From: Bacteroidaceae bacterium | GTDB taxonomy: Bacteria > Bacteroidota > Bacteroidia > Bacteroidales > Bacteroidaceae | Assembly: GCA_024697945.1 (NCBI GenBank) | Contig: JAILRU010000086.1 | Span: 1-64,000 of the forward strand | Reading direction: 5' to 3' | Length of the DNA: 64,000 nucleotides | In this document: positions 62,531-64,000 of the stretch, piece by piece | Layout of the letters: every line of letters starts with the position of its first letter | Numbering within the stretch: the first letter of the stretch is position 1 | Notes under the pieces: generated by a model | Database searches by the model: none | What the model was told of the DNA's origin: nothing | The model's input: the letters and a program-made list of their open reading frames with translations, nothing else | Program-made: the position numbers and the translations under genes

Positions 62531-64000
62531 ATGAAGAACAGAATTTACAAACAATTCTCTATCCGGGCGGCAATGACGCTCGCAGTAATGATGCTCACCG
62601 CCACGACGGCGTGGGCGCAGACCCGGTACTCTGTCTCCTACATCAATGCCGATGGCAACTCCGCCACTTGCGAAATGGCCGATGCCGTCTCCATCTACAT
62701 GGAGGGCACCTCTCAATTCTCGAGCTCGTTTCACTGGCTCGTCGTCGATAACGACATCACGCTCAACGGCGCAAGTAATTCCAGTTGGAGTGATCAAAAC
62801 CTCATCCTCGGTGACGGCAAGACGCTCACCATCAACGGACAGATGAATTTCTCATACAACGGCAGCCTGAACATTTATGCCCAGAGCGGCGGCACGGGTA
62901 AGCTCGTTGTCAGCGGAGACTGTGCGAACCAAGGTGCTCTTCAGGTACCTAACGGCAAGACTCTAACCATCAACGGTGGCACCGTGGAGTTGACGAACAC
63001 GAACAGTAATGGCTTTGCCTTACGCGGCAACCTCGTCATGAACGGCGGCAATCTCACCGCTGGCGGCTCTTGCGATGGCATCTCCGGAAACACCACCATC
63101 AACTGGAAGAACAACACCGACAGCATCAAGCCCAAAAACTACGGCGGCAACGTGACCTTCGCCGACGGCAAGTAAGCGAAGGATGCCAGCGGCAACGTTT
63201 ACGGCGGTACGCTGACCAACGCGCAGAAATCGGCCATCGCCAACGTGGAGCTGCAGCCCGCCACCGAGGTTGAGTATGCTACCTATCTCAGTGCCCACTA
63301 CTACACCCTCAACCTCCCCGACGGCGTGACAGCCAGCGGTGAACACTCGACCTACAACAACGTGGACTACTACGCCCCCGGCACCACCGTCACCCTCAGC
63401 GGCGGCACCACTCCTGCTGGCTACGCCGTCAGCGACTACAAAGTCGATGGCACCCCCATTGGCGGAACCACCTTCGAGATTAGCAGCAATGCCATCGTAA
63501 CAATTGTAACTACGCCCATCGAATACAGCATCACCTATCACGAGAACGGAGGCACGATGCCTAACGTTTACCCCACGACCTACGACATAGAGAGCGCGGA
63601 CATTACGCTGCCAACACTCACCCGCGATGGTTACACCTTCGGCGGATGGTACGTCAATGACGGTCTGACGGGCGATGCCGTGACGACCATTACAACAGGC
63701 GCATACGGAGCCAAGGAGTTCTGGGCCAAGTGGACGGCACACACCTACACTGTTGCCTTCGACAAGAACAACAACGACGCCACCGGCACGATGGACGCGC
63801 AGTCGTTTACCTACGGCGAGAGCGCGAAGGCACTCACCGCCAATGCCTTTGAGCGCACGGGCTACACGTTCAGCGGATGGAACACCGCGGCCGACGGCAG
63901 CGGCTCTGCCTACACCAATCAGCAAGAGGTGCAGAACCTGACCAACGAGCAGGGTGCCACGGTGACGCTCTACGCACAATGGACGCTGACCACATACAGC
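62531..64000 (+). pseudogene. Secreted InlB/Listeria-Bacteroides-repeat protein with internal stop, runs off window
   Basis: ATG at 62531 opens a signal peptide (SIRAAMTLAVMMLTATTAWAQ) and a beta-helix-like region (GKTLTINGGTVELTNTNSNG). The frame meets TAA at 63173-63175 after NVTFADGK. The same frame then stays open for 275 codons to the window end: AKDASGNVYGGTLTNAQKSA, then InlB-type B-repeats (LTRDGYTFGGWYVND, FERTGYTFSGWNTAADGSG...LYAQWT). A single nonsense change thus splits one long protein; alternatively the stop is read through, or is a sequencing error. The 3' end is outside the window. Confidence 0.75.

Overview
The window looks like a chromosome segment of a Bacteroidales bacterium, most likely a Prevotellaceae-type gut or rumen anaerobe. 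Four things point this way: many promoters of the TAnnTTTG(C) type used by Bacteroidetes sigma factor and the absence of clear Shine-Dalgarno sites; an rseC-rnfBCDGEA operon; C10 (streptopain-like) proteases, a fasciclin lipoprotein and several secreted glycoside hydrolases; and secreted proteins ending in a 'DLSGRK ... KGIYI..GGKK' tail. No tRNA, IS transposase, prophage or CRISPR array was seen.

Layout. 0-7.5 kb: a truncated GH31 glycosidase, a large BIG2-repeat secreted protein, and a PAP2 phosphatase broken by a frameshift. 7.5-14.5 kb: panB, then an overlapping AddA-like/AddB-like helicase-nuclease pair. 14.5-30 kb: GH20, GH127, NfeD, a band-7 protein, an unknown gene, a GH71/99-like hydrolase, typA/bipA, a fasciclin lipoprotein and a GH98 enzyme. 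30-31 kb: a 900-bp gene-free stretch made of several repeat families. 31-40 kb: a C10 protease, a gene remnant, a subtilase, ispE. 40-49 kb: a YihY/BrkB membrane protein, the RNase P RNA gene (minus strand), the complete Rnf operon and galE. 49-57.3 kb: two tandem C10 proteases with C-terminal dockerin pairs, overlapping an ABC exporter. 57.5-62.3 kb: ispH, meaB, a DUF1573 protein and a GT39-like membrane protein. 62.3-64 kb: a relic holding only a signal peptide and a C-terminal tail, then an InlB-repeat protein interrupted by an in-frame stop and running off the window.

How the genes work together: Rnf couples ferredoxin/NAD redox to an ion gradient. IspE and IspH are two steps of the MEP isoprenoid pathway, and PanB serves CoA synthesis. 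The glycosidases and proteases form a secreted/periplasmic degradation set for host or plant glycans and proteins.

The most unusual content is not a gene. About two dozen short tandem 'word' repeats (7-9 bp units) lie between genes and also in frame inside ordinary genes, including essential ones such as ispH. A separate 43-bp element occurs three times, twice inside coding sequence. It folds into two hairpins, and six of the eight differences between copies are paired, compensatory changes. A third class is 22-23-bp tandem arrays confined to intergenic gaps. These three classes, plus a 60-80-bp dispersed repeat, are the main candidates for something undescribed.
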